Assembly: GCA_965117025.1 (NCBI GenBank)
Contig: OZ220746.1
Coordinates: 2,356,001 to 2,420,000, forward strand
DNA from: VXPQ01 sp965117025
GTDB lineage: Bacteria; Bacteroidota; Rhodothermia; Rhodothermales; VXPQ01
Length of the DNA: 64,000 nt
Direction: 5' to 3'
Below, in pieces: positions 1 through 10,300 of this stretch. A program made the translations under genes and the position numbers. Numbering within the stretch: position 1 is the first letter of the stretch; each line of letters starts with the position of its first letter. The notes beneath the pieces were generated by a model. The model searched no databases, was not told the DNA's origin, and saw nothing but the letters and a program-made list of their open reading frames with translations.

Positions 1-80
1 GTGGTGCACTCGTGGTCGAGCAAATGGGCGGCTTCTTCGCCGAGAATTTCGGCGGTGCGGGCAGTAAGTACGTCACTCAT
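1..80 (-). CDS. class I fructose-bisphosphate aldolase (N-terminal fragment, runs off the window)
   Basis: Reading the minus strand from an ATG at 80 gives 26 codons that continue past base 1. The peptide starts MSDVLTARTAEILGEE and goes on AAHLLDHECTT. This resembles the N-terminus of the FbaB/DhnA-type class I aldolases, in which a 'LLG-EA--LL-H-C-TI' segment precedes the barrel. The enzyme would cleave or form fructose 1,6-bisphosphate in glycolysis or gluconeogenesis. The gene is divergent from the FG-GAP gene that follows, and the 190 bp between them must hold both promoters. Only the N-terminus is visible, with no catalytic residue, so the family call rests on this short similarity. Confidence 0.55.
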   Translation of the reverse strand, partial: MSDVLTARTAEILGEEAAHLLDHECT

Positions 81-271
81 GACGAGGTCAGGAAAAATGA
101 AGGTTTGGATGTAATCCGGGCAAAAAACAGTCCTATAAGATACTTCATCCGGCGTTTTTCATGTGTGAATTGTGGGGGTATTAGCGTCTGACGTCGCATT
201 GCAACCGGATACGCTTCAATTCGTTTGTGTCCCGATCTTCTCTTACGATCCGGCCCACGGCTACGCTCCGC

Positions 272-3200
272 ATGAAGCGCATTACTCCGCTTTCATTTCT
301 TTTGTGTCTGTGCGCTGCGTGCGGCGGCCCGGCGGGTGAGGTCGAGGATACTGCTGTCCCGCTCTTTACACGCTTGTCCTCGGTCGAGACGGAGATTGCC
401 TTCACGAACAGGATCATAGAACGGGAAGGGTTCAATGTGCTGGAGTACGATAGCTTCTATAACGGGGCCGGCGTGGCTGCCGGCGACGTGAATGGCGATG
501 GCCTGCCCGATCTGTATTTTTCCTCCAACCTGGATCAGGACCGCCTGTATCTCAACCGGGGCGGGCTGGTGTTCGAAGACGTCACGGAGCAGGCGGGTCT
601 TGTCAGCGAATTCGGCTGGACGACCGGCGTGACGATGGCGGATATCAACGGGGATGGGCATCTGGACATCTATGTGTGCAAATCCGGCCGGGTGAGCGCC
701 GATTCCCGCCGGAACGCCTTGTATGTCAACAACGGGGACGGGACGTTTACCGAACGAGCGGCGGAATACGGTCTCGACGATCCTGCTTACTCGACTCACG
801 CGGCCCTGTTCGATTACGACCGGGATGGCGACCTGGACTTGTATCTGCTGAATCATTCGATCCGGCGTTTGACTCGTTTCTATGTGGACTATATGCGGAG
901 TGCTCGCGACTCCCTGGTCGGCGACAAGTTGTACCGGAACGACGGCGGGTCGTTTACGGACGTGAGCGAAGCGGCAGGCATCATCGGCAATCCGCTTGGG
1001 TTCGGGCTCAGCGTGATCGTCAGCGATATGAACCGGGACGCCTGGCCCGATCTCTACGTTTCCAACGACTTTATCGAGGATGATTACCTGTATGTGAACA
1101 ACGGGGACGGGACCTTTACCGAATCCGTACGCTCGTTCCTGACCCATACGTCCTACTCGTCCATGGGAGCCGATATTGCCGATATAAACAACGATGCGTT
1201 GCCCGACATCGTGACGCTCGATATGATAGCCGAAGATCATTTCCGGCAGAAGGTGCTGCAGGGGCCGAAGGACCACGTGTTTTACGAAGAGCTTCGCAGT
1301 AAGGGATTTCACGAGCAGTATATGCGCAATATGCTGCATCTGAACAGGGGAGATGAGACGTTTGCGGAAATCGGGCAAATCGCGGGCGTTTCGAATACCG
1401 ACTGGAGTTGGGCGGCGCTGCTGGCCGACTTCGATCTCGACGGCCGTAACGATCTTTTCGTTACGAATGGCTTTATGCGCGACTACACGAATCTCGATTT
1501 TCTCCGCCATACGCTGGTGAATGCGCACAAGGAGGCGAGTGCCCGGGGAGAGGCCTTGTCCTCGATGGAAATGATCTGGCAAATGCCTTCCACTTTGCTC
1601 CGCAACTATATCTATCGCAACGAATCCGGAATCGCCTTTGCGGACAAGACGCGCGACTGGGGGATGGGCGAGGCTGCTTCCTCGAACGGCGCGACGTACG
1701 CTGATCTGGACGACGACGGGGATCTCGATCTTGTGGTCAATAACATCAATGCGGAAGCTTTTGTCTACCGCAACGATGCGGACCGCCTTGCTATGGGGCG
1801 TCACCTGAAGGTTCGTCTTGAAGGGCCGGAAAGCAACCGGTTCGGGATCGGCGCTGTGGTCGAGGCTACGGGGGGAGGCCGGCGGTTTTACCGGGAAATG
1901 AACCCGGTCCGGGGGTATTTGTCGTCCGTGGAGCCGGCGCTTTTTTTCGGCCTGGGCGAATTGGAGCAGGTCGATCTCGAGGTGGTCTGGCCGGATGGCG
2001 CGCGCCAGCGGCTGCAGGGTGTGCCGGCGAATCAAACGGTGACGCTGCATCGCCGGGACGCCGATTTCGAGGCGCCGGATGAAGAGGAAGTTCTGCAAGC
2101 CCCTCCATTTTTCATGGAGGCCCCGGATGGCAGGGGTCTCCAGTTCGTTCATGAAGAGAATCCGTTCGTCGATTTCGAGCGCGAGCGCCTGCTCCCGCAT
2201 ATGTTGTCGCGCCAGGGCCCCGCGCTTGCAGCCGGCGATACGGACGGAGACGGGCTGGAGGATGTATTCGTCGGCGGAGCAAGCGGCCAGTCCGGCGTGC
2301 TCTTTTTGCAGCGCCCCGACGGATCGTTTTACCGGGGTCCCGGCGCGGCTTTCGAAGCGCATAGCGGCTATGAGGATACGGACGCGCTTTTTCTGGATGC
2401 GGACGGCGACGGGGACCAGGACCTGTATGTGGTCAGCGGCGGCTCGTTCGACGCGGAGGATATGTCGGTTTATCAGGACCGCCTGTACGTCAATGACGGC
2501 GCCGGTGTTTTCACCCATGCCGCCCAGGCTTTGCCTGCCTTGCACAGCAGCGGAGGTACGGTGGCGGGGCACGATTTTGACAGGGATGGGGATACCGATC
2601 TGTTTGTGGGCGGGCGGGTGCTTCCGGGCCGCTACCCGCTTGCTCCGCCAAGTTATCTGCTGGAGAATAGGGGTGGAGGGTTCGTGGACGTTACGCCGGA
2701 GGCGTTGCGTACGCCCGGCATGGTGACCGATGCCTTATGGACAGACATGGATGGGGATCGGCGCGCCGAACTGGTTCTGGCGGGAGAGTGGATGCCGATT
2801 CGGGCATTCCGGTACACCGGAGAATGGACGGAGATCCCCGCTTCCGAATCGGGTTTCGCCGGCACGGCGGGCTGGTGGAACGTCTTGCGCGCGCAGGATC
2901 TGGACGGCGACGGCGATATTGACCTGATTGCCGGCAACCGGGGGTTGAATGCCCAGATGCAAGCCGGTCCGGACAAGCCTGCTGCGGTGTATTCCGCGGA
3001 TTTTGGCGCCGACGGGCGTTCCGAATTCGTGATGGGGTATTACATCGGTGAGCAAAGGCATCCCGTCCCCTGGCGAGACGAGTTGCTGGAAGAGATTCCG
3101 TTGCTTGCCCGGCAGTTCCCGGATTACGCCTCGTATGCCCGCGCCACGCTGGAGGATGTGTTTTCCGAGGTGGAGCCTGCGGTCAGGCTGGAAGCCTTCC

Positions 3201-3583
3201 GATTTTCAAGCAGTGTTTTCGAGAACACCGGAGAGGGTCGGTTTGAGGTTCGGGAATTGCCTGTCGAAGCGCAGTTTGCTCCGGTGCACGCCATTCTTTT
3301 CGAGGATGCGGACGGCGATGGACGGACGGATATGCTTCTGGCAGGCAATGCTTTCGAGGCGCGGGTGCAGTGGGGCCGTTACAACGGGAGTCGCGGGCTT
3401 CTTTTATTGAATCGCGGGGAGATGACCTGGGAAAGCGTTCCTGTTTCCCGGAGCGGTTTTTTGACGCCCGGGGTAGTGCGCGACATGGTTCGCGTCGTTA
3501 CTGCAACGGGTCCGCTTATGGTTGTTGCGCAGAATGACGGGGCCTTGAAGGCATTCGTGCCGGGCGCCGCCAGCCCCTTATAG
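272..3583 (+). CDS. CRTAC1-like FG-GAP/VCBS repeat lipoprotein with ASPIC/UnbV domain (copy 1)
   Basis: This is a large predicted surface lipoprotein of about 1,100 residues. I chose the ATG at 272 (MKRITPLSFLLCLCAACGG) because it begins a lipoprotein signal peptide ending at Cys in LCAAC; the frame is open from 227 but the extra residues look like leader. Two sets of FG-GAP/VCBS repeats with Asp-rich calcium-type loops (DVNGDGLPD, DYDRDGDLD, DADGDGDQD) make a beta-propeller at roughly residues 55-480 and another at 620-1080. Between them, around 510-595, lies an ASPIC/UnbV-type module (FGIGAVVEATGGGRRFYR, RGYLSS, VVWPDGARQ). Genes of this family commonly sit beside SusC/SusD pairs in Bacteroidota, as here. 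The ligand is unknown; binding of carbohydrate or another surface ligand is inference. It is nearly identical in layout to the next gene. Confidence 0.88.
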   Translation: MKRITPLSFLLCLCAACGGPAGEVEDTAVPLFTRLSSVETEIAFTNRIIEREGFNVLEYDSFYNGAGVAAGDVNGDGLPDLYFSSNLDQDRLYLNRGGLVFEDVTEQAGLVSEFGWTTGVTMADINGDGHLDIYVCKSGRVSADSRRNALYVNNGDGTFTERAAEYGLDDPAYSTHAALFDYDRDGDLDLYLLNHSIRRLTRFYVDYMRSARDSLVGDKLYRNDGGSFTDVSEAAGIIGNPLGFGLSVIVSDMNRDAWPDLYVSNDFIEDDYLYVNNGDGTFTESVRSFLTHTSYSSMGADIADINNDALPDIVTLDMIAEDHFRQKVLQGPKDHVFYEELRSKGFHEQYMRNMLHLNRGDETFAEIGQIAGVSNTDWSWAALLADFDLDGRNDLFVTNGFMRDYTNLDFLRHTLVNAHKEASARGEALSSMEMIWQMPSTLLRNYIYRNESGIAFADKTRDWGMGEAASSNGATYADLDDDGDLDLVVNNINAEAFVYRNDADRLAMGRHLKVRLEGPESNRFGIGAVVEATGGGRRFYREMNPVRGYLSSVEPALFFGLGELEQVDLEVVWPDGARQRLQGVPANQTVTLHRRDADFEAPDEEEVLQAPPFFMEAPDGRGLQFVHEENPFVDFERERLLPHMLSRQGPALAAGDTDGDGLEDVFVGGASGQSGVLFLQRPDGSFYRGPGAAFEAHSGYEDTDALFLDADGDGDQDLYVVSGGSFDAEDMSVYQDRLYVNDGAGVFTHAAQALPALHSSGGTVAGHDFDRDGDTDLFVGGRVLPGRYPLAPPSYLLENRGGGFVDVTPEALRTPGMVTDALWTDMDGDRRAELVLAGEWMPIRAFRYTGEWTEIPASESGFAGTAGWWNVLRAQDLDGDGDIDLIAGNRGLNAQMQAGPDKPAAVYSADFGADGRSEFVMGYYIGEQRHPVPWRDELLEEIPLLARQFPDYASYARATLEDVFSEVEPAVRLEAFRFSSSVFENTGEGRFEVRELPVEAQFAPVHAILFEDADGDGRTDMLLAGNAFEARVQWGRYNGSRGLLLLNRGEMTWESVPVSRSGFLTPGVVRDMVRVVTATGPLMVVAQNDGALKAFVPGAASPL

Positions 3584-3668
3584 AAGGATCGGAAATGTGC
3601 AACCGGATAGGCTGCAATACGTTTGTGTCCCGACCTTTCTTACGATCCGGCCCACGGCTACGCTCCGC

Positions 3669-6600
3669 ATGAAGCGCGCTGCTCCGCTTTCATTTCTTTT
3701 GTGCCTGTGCGCTGCGTGCGGCGGCCCGGCGGGCGAGGTCGAGTATACTGCTGCTCCGCTCTTTACACGCTTGTCCTCGGTCGAGACGGGCATCGCCTTC
3801 ACGAACAGGATCGAAGAAAGGGAAGGGTTCAATGTGCTGGAGTACGAATACTTCTATAACGGGGCCGGTGTGGCTGCCGGCGACGTGAATGGCGATGGCC
3901 TGCCCGATTTGTATTTTTCGGCTAACATCGATCAGGACCGCCTGTATCTCAACCGGGGCGGGCTGGTGTTCGAAGACGTCACGGAACAGGCGGGTCTTGC
4001 AAGCGAATCCGGCTGGACGACCGGCGTGACGATGGCGGATGTCAACGGGGATGGGCATCTGGATATCTATGTGTGCAAATCCGGCCGGGTGAGTACGGAT
4101 CGCCGCCGGAACGCCTTGTACGTCAACAACGGGGACGGGACGTTTACCGAACGAGCGGCGGAATACGGTCTGAACGATCCTGCGTATTCAAACCACGCGG
4201 CCCTGTTCGATTACGACCGGGATGGCGACCTGGACTTGTATCTGCTGAATCATTCGATCCGGCGTTTGAGCCGCTTCGATGTGGAGTATATGCGGAGTAC
4301 TCGCGACTCCCTCGCCGGCGACAAGTTGTACCGGAACGACGGCGGGTCGTTTACGGACGTGAGCGAAGCGGCGGGCATCATCGGCAATCCGCTTGGGTTC
4401 GGGCTCAGCGTGATCGTCAGCGATGTGAACCGGGACGCCTGGCCCGATCTCTACGTTTCCAACGACTATATCGAGGATGATTACCTGTATGTGAACAATG
4501 GGGACGGGACCTTTACCGAATCCGTACGCTCGTTCCTGACCCATACGTCCTACTCGTCCATGGGGGCCGACATTGCCGATGTAAACAACGATGCGTTGCC
4601 TGATATCGTGACGCTCGATATGATAGCCGAAGATCATTTCCGGCAGAAGGTGCTGCAGGGGCCGGAAGACCATGTGTTTTACGAAGACTTTAGGAATAAG
4701 GGGTTTCACGAGCAGTATATGCGCAATATGCTGCATCTGAACCGGGGAGATGGGACGTTTGCGGAAATCGGGCAACTCGCGGGGGTTTCGAATACCGACT
4801 GGAGTTGGGCGGCGCTGCTGGCCGACTTCGATCTCGACGGCCGTAACGACCTTTTCGTTACGAATGGCTATATGCGCGACTACACGAATCTCGATTTTCT
4901 CCGCCATACGCTGGTGAATGCATACACGGAGGCGAGCGCCCGGGGGGAAGCCTTGTCTTCGCTGGAAATGGTTCGGCAAATGCCTTCCACCCTGTTGAGT
5001 AACTATATCTATCGCAACGAATCGGGGATCGCCTTTGCGGACAAGACGCGGGACTGGGGCATGAGCGAGGGTTCCTTGTCGAACGGCGCGGCGTACGCCG
5101 ATCTGGATGGCGATGGGGATCTCGACCTTGCGGTCAACAACATCAATGCAGAGGCCTTTATTTACCGGAACGATGCGGACCGTCTTGCCGCGGGGCATTA
5201 TTTGAAGGTTCGCCTCGAAGGCCCGGAAGGCAATCGGTTCGGGATCGGCGCTGTGATCGAGGCAACGGGGGAAGGACAGCGTTTTTACCGGGAAATGAAC
5301 CCGGTGCGGGGGTATTTATCGTCCGTGGAGCCGGTGCTTTTTTTCGGCCTGGGCGCATTGGAGCAGGTTGATCTCGAGGTGATCTGGCCGGACGGCGCGC
5401 GCCAGCGGATGCAAGGCGTGCCGGCGAATCAAACGGTGACGCTCCATCGCCGGGACGCCGATTCCGAGGCGCCGGATGAACGGGACATCCTGCAAGTCTC
5501 TCCATTTTTCATAGAGGCGCCGGATGCCCGGGGACTTCAGTTCGTCCATGAAGAGAATCCGTTCGTCGATTTCGAGCGGGAGCGGCTTCTTCCGCATATG
5601 TTGTCGCGCCAGGGGCCGGCGCTGGCGGCCGGCGATGTGGATGGAGACGGGCTGGAGGATGTATTCGCAGGCGGGGCGCGAGGCCAGTCCGGTGCGCTCT
5701 TTTTGCAGCGTCCCGACGGATCGTTTTACCAGGGTTCCGGCGCGGCTTTCGAAGCGCATAGCGGCTATGAGGATACGGACGCGCTTTTTCTGGATGCGGA
5801 CGGTGACGGTGACCAGGACCTGTACGTGGTCAGCGGCGGATCGTTCGAAGCGGAGGATATGTCGGTTTATCAGGACCGCCTGTACGTCAATGACGGCGCC
5901 GGCGGGTACGTCCATGCCGCCCAAGCCTTGCCCGATTTACACAGCAGCGGAGGTACGGTGGCGGCGCACGATTTCGATGCGGATGGCGATCTCGACCTGT
6001 TTGCAGGCGGGCGGGTGCTTCCGGGCCGCTACCCGCTTGCTCCGCAAAGTTATCTCCTGGAGAATGCGGGAGGAACGTTCGTGGATGTCACTCCGGAGGC
6101 GTTGCGGGCGCCGGGGATGGTGACCGATGCGCTGTGGACGGATATGGATGGAGATCGGCGCGCCGAACTGGTTCTGGTGGGAGAGTGGATGCCGATCCGG
6201 GCATTCCGGTACACCGGAGAATGGGCTGAGATACCCGCTTCCGAAACAGGTCTCGCCGGTACGGCAGGCTGGTGGAATGTCCTGAGTGCGAAAGATCTGG
6301 ATGGCGACGGCGATGTCGATCTGGTTGCCGGCAACAGAGGGTTGAATGCGCAGATGCAGGCCGGTCCGGACCAACCCGCCGCGGTGTATTCCGCGGATTT
6401 CGGCGGCGACGGGCATTCCGAATTCGTCATGGGATATTACATCGGCGAACAAAGGCATCCGGTCCCCTGGCGGGACGAATTGCTGGAGGAGATACCGTTG
6501 CTTGCCCGGCAATTCCCGGATTATGCATCGTACGCCCGCGCCACGCTGGAGGATGTTTTTTCCGAAGTGGAGTCCGTGGTCAGGCTGGAGGCTTCCCGAT

Positions 6601-6980
6601 TTTCAAGCAGCGTCTTCGAGAATACCGGAGAAGGCCGGTTCCAGGTTCGGGAATTGCCTGTCGAAGCGCAGTTTGCCCCGGTGCACGCTATCCTCTTCGA
6701 GGATGCGGACGGCGATGGACAGACGGATATCCTCCTTGCCGGAAATGCTTTCGAGACGCGGGTGCAGTGGGGCCGTTACAATGGGGCGCGCGGACTTCTT
6801 TTATTGAATCGCGGGGAGATGACCTGGGAAAGCGTTTCGGCGTCCCGGAGCGGTTTTTTGACACCCGGAGTAGTGCGCGGCATGGTTCGCGTTGCTGCGG
6901 CAACGGGTCCGCTTCTGGTTGTTGCGCAGAATGACGGGGCCTTGAAGGCATTCGTGCCAGACGCTGCCAGCCCCTTATAG
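3669..6980 (+). CDS. CRTAC1-like FG-GAP/VCBS repeat lipoprotein with ASPIC/UnbV domain (copy 2)
   Basis: This is the tandem paralogue of the preceding gene, with the same order: lipoprotein signal (MKRAAPLSFLLCLCAACGG, start at 3669), first FG-GAP propeller, ASPIC/UnbV module (FGIGAVIEATGEGQRFYR), and second FG-GAP propeller ending in the same C-terminus. The frame is open upstream to 3597, but that part translates the duplicated leader and is unlikely to be used. Differences from copy 1 are scattered, for example in residues around the repeat loops, and no stop or frameshift is visible, so both copies look functional. It ends 386 bp before susC and is probably not co-transcribed with it, because an AT-rich promoter-like region intervenes. 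Confidence 0.88.
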   Translation: MKRAAPLSFLLCLCAACGGPAGEVEYTAAPLFTRLSSVETGIAFTNRIEEREGFNVLEYEYFYNGAGVAAGDVNGDGLPDLYFSANIDQDRLYLNRGGLVFEDVTEQAGLASESGWTTGVTMADVNGDGHLDIYVCKSGRVSTDRRRNALYVNNGDGTFTERAAEYGLNDPAYSNHAALFDYDRDGDLDLYLLNHSIRRLSRFDVEYMRSTRDSLAGDKLYRNDGGSFTDVSEAAGIIGNPLGFGLSVIVSDVNRDAWPDLYVSNDYIEDDYLYVNNGDGTFTESVRSFLTHTSYSSMGADIADVNNDALPDIVTLDMIAEDHFRQKVLQGPEDHVFYEDFRNKGFHEQYMRNMLHLNRGDGTFAEIGQLAGVSNTDWSWAALLADFDLDGRNDLFVTNGYMRDYTNLDFLRHTLVNAYTEASARGEALSSLEMVRQMPSTLLSNYIYRNESGIAFADKTRDWGMSEGSLSNGAAYADLDGDGDLDLAVNNINAEAFIYRNDADRLAAGHYLKVRLEGPEGNRFGIGAVIEATGEGQRFYREMNPVRGYLSSVEPVLFFGLGALEQVDLEVIWPDGARQRMQGVPANQTVTLHRRDADSEAPDERDILQVSPFFIEAPDARGLQFVHEENPFVDFERERLLPHMLSRQGPALAAGDVDGDGLEDVFAGGARGQSGALFLQRPDGSFYQGSGAAFEAHSGYEDTDALFLDADGDGDQDLYVVSGGSFEAEDMSVYQDRLYVNDGAGGYVHAAQALPDLHSSGGTVAAHDFDADGDLDLFAGGRVLPGRYPLAPQSYLLENAGGTFVDVTPEALRAPGMVTDALWTDMDGDRRAELVLVGEWMPIRAFRYTGEWAEIPASETGLAGTAGWWNVLSAKDLDGDGDVDLVAGNRGLNAQMQAGPDQPAAVYSADFGGDGHSEFVMGYYIGEQRHPVPWRDELLEEIPLLARQFPDYASYARATLEDVFSEVESVVRLEASRFSSSVFENTGEGRFQVRELPVEAQFAPVHAILFEDADGDGQTDILLAGNAFETRVQWGRYNGARGLLLLNRGEMTWESVSASRSGFLTPGVVRGMVRVAAATGPLLVVAQNDGALKAFVPDAASPL

Positions 6981-7244
6981 ATAAGGCAGAAACGGTCTCG
7001 CGATACGTTTCGGAATCCGGTTCCACTGTTGTGAGCCTGCCTCTTGATTACATGGGCAAAGGTGAAATAAGAGCTTGTACACACTGTACACACCATAACA
7101 AAGTAAAAAATTTTTTTTAATCACGAAAAACATAAAGCATTATTTATAAAAAACATACTGAATTCTACATAAGTGATGAGCAGGGATGGATAAAAAATTA
7201 ATCAATTAACTAAAGGGGAATAAAATTCATGGCGACATACCCGG

Positions 7245-7273
7245 TTGATTCTTAACTATGTTAAACGTTTAAT
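7245..7273 (+). promoter_or_regulatory. candidate promoter for susC-susD
   Basis: The 386 bp between the FG-GAP gene and susC are strikingly AT-rich from about 7085. Within them TTGATT (7245-7250) and TTTAAT (7268-7273) are 17 bp apart, resembling -35 and -10 elements, about 95 bp before the susC start. Bacteroidota promoters often follow a different consensus, so this is a candidate only. The -10 overlaps a perfect palindrome. Confidence 0.35.
7261..7272. promoter_or_regulatory. 12-bp palindromic operator candidate (LacI-family type) upstream of susC
   Basis: TTAAACGTTTAA is a perfect 12-bp palindrome with a central CG, the typical architecture of LacI/GalR-family operators. It overlaps the candidate -10 of the susC promoter, a position that suits repression. 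No LacI-type regulator gene is in the window, so any regulator would act in trans. This assignment is inference from the motif shape. Confidence 0.45.
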
Positions 7274-7366
7274 GTACCAGCCAAGGGGGAGTTGTTTTCC
7301 CCTTGCCCGCGCTTCTTGTTTATGCTCAGGCTGCACTTACTCACTTACCTGATATCCCTTATCGCT

Positions 7367-10300
7367 ATGAAAACGGTTACAGACGCTTTCCGAATCTGCT
7401 CCGTACTGTATGTTTCGCTGGTGGTCGCCTTTTTGCTGCCGGGCTTCAATACAGCGAATGCTCAGACCCATACCGTGAACGGTATTGTACTGGACGCCGA
7501 AGACGACGCACCGCTGCCTGGCGTAAACATCCTTGAAGAGGGCACCTTGAACGGTGCTGTCAGCGATGTAGACGGTACGTTCGAAATAACGGTGTCCAAT
7601 GCGAATGCCTCGCTGGTTTTTTCGTTTGTCGGGTACGTTACGGAGACGGTCGCGGTAAACGGGCAAACCGATCTGACGGTCAGGCTTTCCGAGGATGTCG
7701 AATTGCTTGAAGAAGTGGTGGTTACCGCCTTCGGCATTGAGCGGCAGGAGCGCGCGCTCGGGTACGCCGTGAGCCAGGTTTCCGGAGAGGCCCTGCGGGA
7801 AGTGCGAGAGAACAATGTCGCGAACGCGCTGGCGGGCAAAGTGGCCGGTGTGCTCGTTTCCAAGCCTGCGACCGGTCCCGCGGGATCGAGCCGGGTGATT
7901 ATCCGGGGCGTCTCGTCGCTGGGTGAGGACAGCCAGCCTCTGTATGTGGTCGACGGCGTGCCCATCGACAATTCCACGCTCGGGTCCGCCGGAATGTGGG
8001 GCGGCGCGGATGGCGGCGATGGCATCGGTTCCATTAACCCGGACGACATCGAGAATATATCGGTGCTCAAGGGGCCTTCCGCGGCTGCGCTGTACGGTAC
8101 GCGCGCCAAGAACGGGGTTGTTTTGATCACGACCAAACGCGCAACCCCCGGTCTTGGTCTCGGGGTCGAGTTTTCCAGCAACACCACCTTCGAGTCGGTG
8201 CTGGTTAACACGGACTGGCAAAACGAGTATGGCCAGGGTGCGAGAGGCGAGAAGCCGACTTCCGAGGACGAAGCGCTGAATACGGTCGATCAGGCTTGGG
8301 GGCCACGGCTGGACGGCTCCAGCGTGATCGGTTGGGACGGCACCAATCAGCCGTACAGCCGGGCGCCCAACGCCATCAACAGCTTCTATAACACGGGGCT
8401 CACCACCACGAACAGCCTTGCGCTTACGACGGCGACCGAGACCAGCTCGCTTCGCCTGGGATTCTCGCATTTGCAGAACGAAGGCGTTAGTCCCAATTCA
8501 GGGTTGTCCCGCACCTCGTTTTCCATGCGGGGCGGGTCGCAATTCGGTGCCCGACTGAGCGCGGACGCGAAGCTCAATTTCGTGCGCGAGTATGTCAAAA
8601 ACCGACCGCGGCTGAGCGATTCTCCAGGCAATGCGAATTATTCCGTGTATCAACTGGCGCCGAATGTGGATGTAACCACCATGGAGTGCCCGCCCGAGGA
8701 CGAAGCATGCACGGAGCCCGGAACGGATGTGGACGGCAGGGAACTGCATGGCGGGCAGTTGTTCGGCAACACCTTCCAGCAAAATCCTTACTGGGCGGCT
8801 CATCAGTACACCACGTCGGATGAAGACCGCCGGATCATCGGTTTCGCCTCCCTGACCTACAAGTTTGCGGACTGGATTTCGTTGACGGGTCGTTTTGGCG
8901 GCGATACCTACGCCACGCGTCGCACGGGCATTACGCCATGGGGCACGGCCTACCAGCCGTTGGGTAGTCAAAACGAGCAGGAATTCCGCATCACGGAGAT
9001 CAACACCGATTTTCTGTTCAATATCGACCGTTCTCTACCCGGGAACCTCGGACTGGTGGCGACAGCCGGCGGCAACATCCTGTACCGGAGCCGGGAGAAC
9101 CTGACCCTCAGCGGAGGGGGCGGATTCAACGTGCCGGGTCTGGAAGCGGTAACCAACCAGAACACGCGCTCCCACGGGTACGGCTTTAACGAGAAGCAGA
9201 TCAATTCGCTGTACGGATCGGCGGAGTTGTCCTATAGCGACTACTTCTTCCTGACGGCCACGGCCCGAAACGACTGGTCCAGCACGTTGCCCATCGACAA
9301 CAACTCGTATTTCTATCCTTCCGTCAGCGGGAGCTTCGTGTTTTCGGATGCCCTGGATTTGCCGGACTGGATCAGTTTCGGCAAGCTGAGAGCGTCCTGG
9401 GCGGAAGTCGGCGGCGACACCAATCCGTATCAGCTGGCGTTGACCTACAGTTTGGCGGGAAGCCATCTTGGACAACCGCGCGGCGCGATCGCCCAGGGCC
9501 GGATTCCGCTGGCCAGCCTCAAGCCCTCCTCCAGCGTCGGCATTGAGGGCGGGTTAGACATTCGCTTCATGGACAACCGCCTGGGGCTGGACTTTACGTA
9601 CTACACTCAGTCCGCGACCGACCAGATTCTTTCGACGACCATATCGAACGCCTCCGGTTTCGGAAGCCAGGTTATCAACGCCGCCGAAATCAAGAACAGC
9701 GGCGTGGAATTGTTGCTCACCACCACGCCGTATCGCACGGGGGACTGGCGCTGGGATCTGGACGTGAACCTTTCACGCAACACCAACGAGGTGGTGGACC
9801 TGATTGAAGGGCAGACATCGCTTGTGCTTGCAGAAAGTCGCCATCGCGGCAACTTCGTGACGGCGGATGTGGGCGAGCCCTACGGTTCCATCAAGGGCCG
9901 CAAGTACCTGCGTCAGAATGTGCCGACTATGGTTGATCCCGTCTCCGGCGAAACCGTAGACGATTTCTGCAATGCCACGGGCGACATCGTACACGATGCC
10001 GACGGGTTGCCTATGCGAACGCCCGGCCTGTGCGTCCTCGGCAATGGCACGCCCAACCTGCTCGGAGGCGTCAGCAATACGCTGCGCTGGAGAGGATTTC
10101 GCCTTGGCATGCTGATCGATATGCGCTTTGGAGGCGATATTTTCTCGGTCACCAATAGCGCCGGGTACTCGAACGGTTTGCACAAGAACACGCTCCAGGG
10201 CCGCGAGGAAGGCTTCATCGTGGGCGAAGGCGTGGACGCCGATGGCAATCCGAACACTGTACAGGCAAACCCCCAGGACTACTGGAGCCGCATTGGCGGC

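Larger units (their letters stand above)
200..6980 (+). repeat. tandem duplication of a 3.4-kb unit (FG-GAP gene with its leader)
   Basis: Unit 1 runs from about 200 to 3583 and unit 2 from about 3598 to 6980. The similarity is not confined to the reading frames. It begins about 70 bp before each start codon at 'gcaaccggata' and includes the shared stretch ending 'ctacgctccgcatgaagcgc', and it continues to the common 'ccttatag' end. The two genes differ by scattered substitutions with very few length changes, which points to a direct duplication followed by drift. Each copy therefore carries its own leader. Confidence 0.9.

Noticed and set aside
293..2572. 759-codon open frame on the minus strand opposite the first FG-GAP gene, with a similar one at 4188-5198
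   Set aside because: It mirrors the Asp/Gly-rich codons of the FG-GAP repeats, has a composition rich in His/Val/Ile without a domain or signal, and recurs in the paralogue only because the DNA is duplicated.
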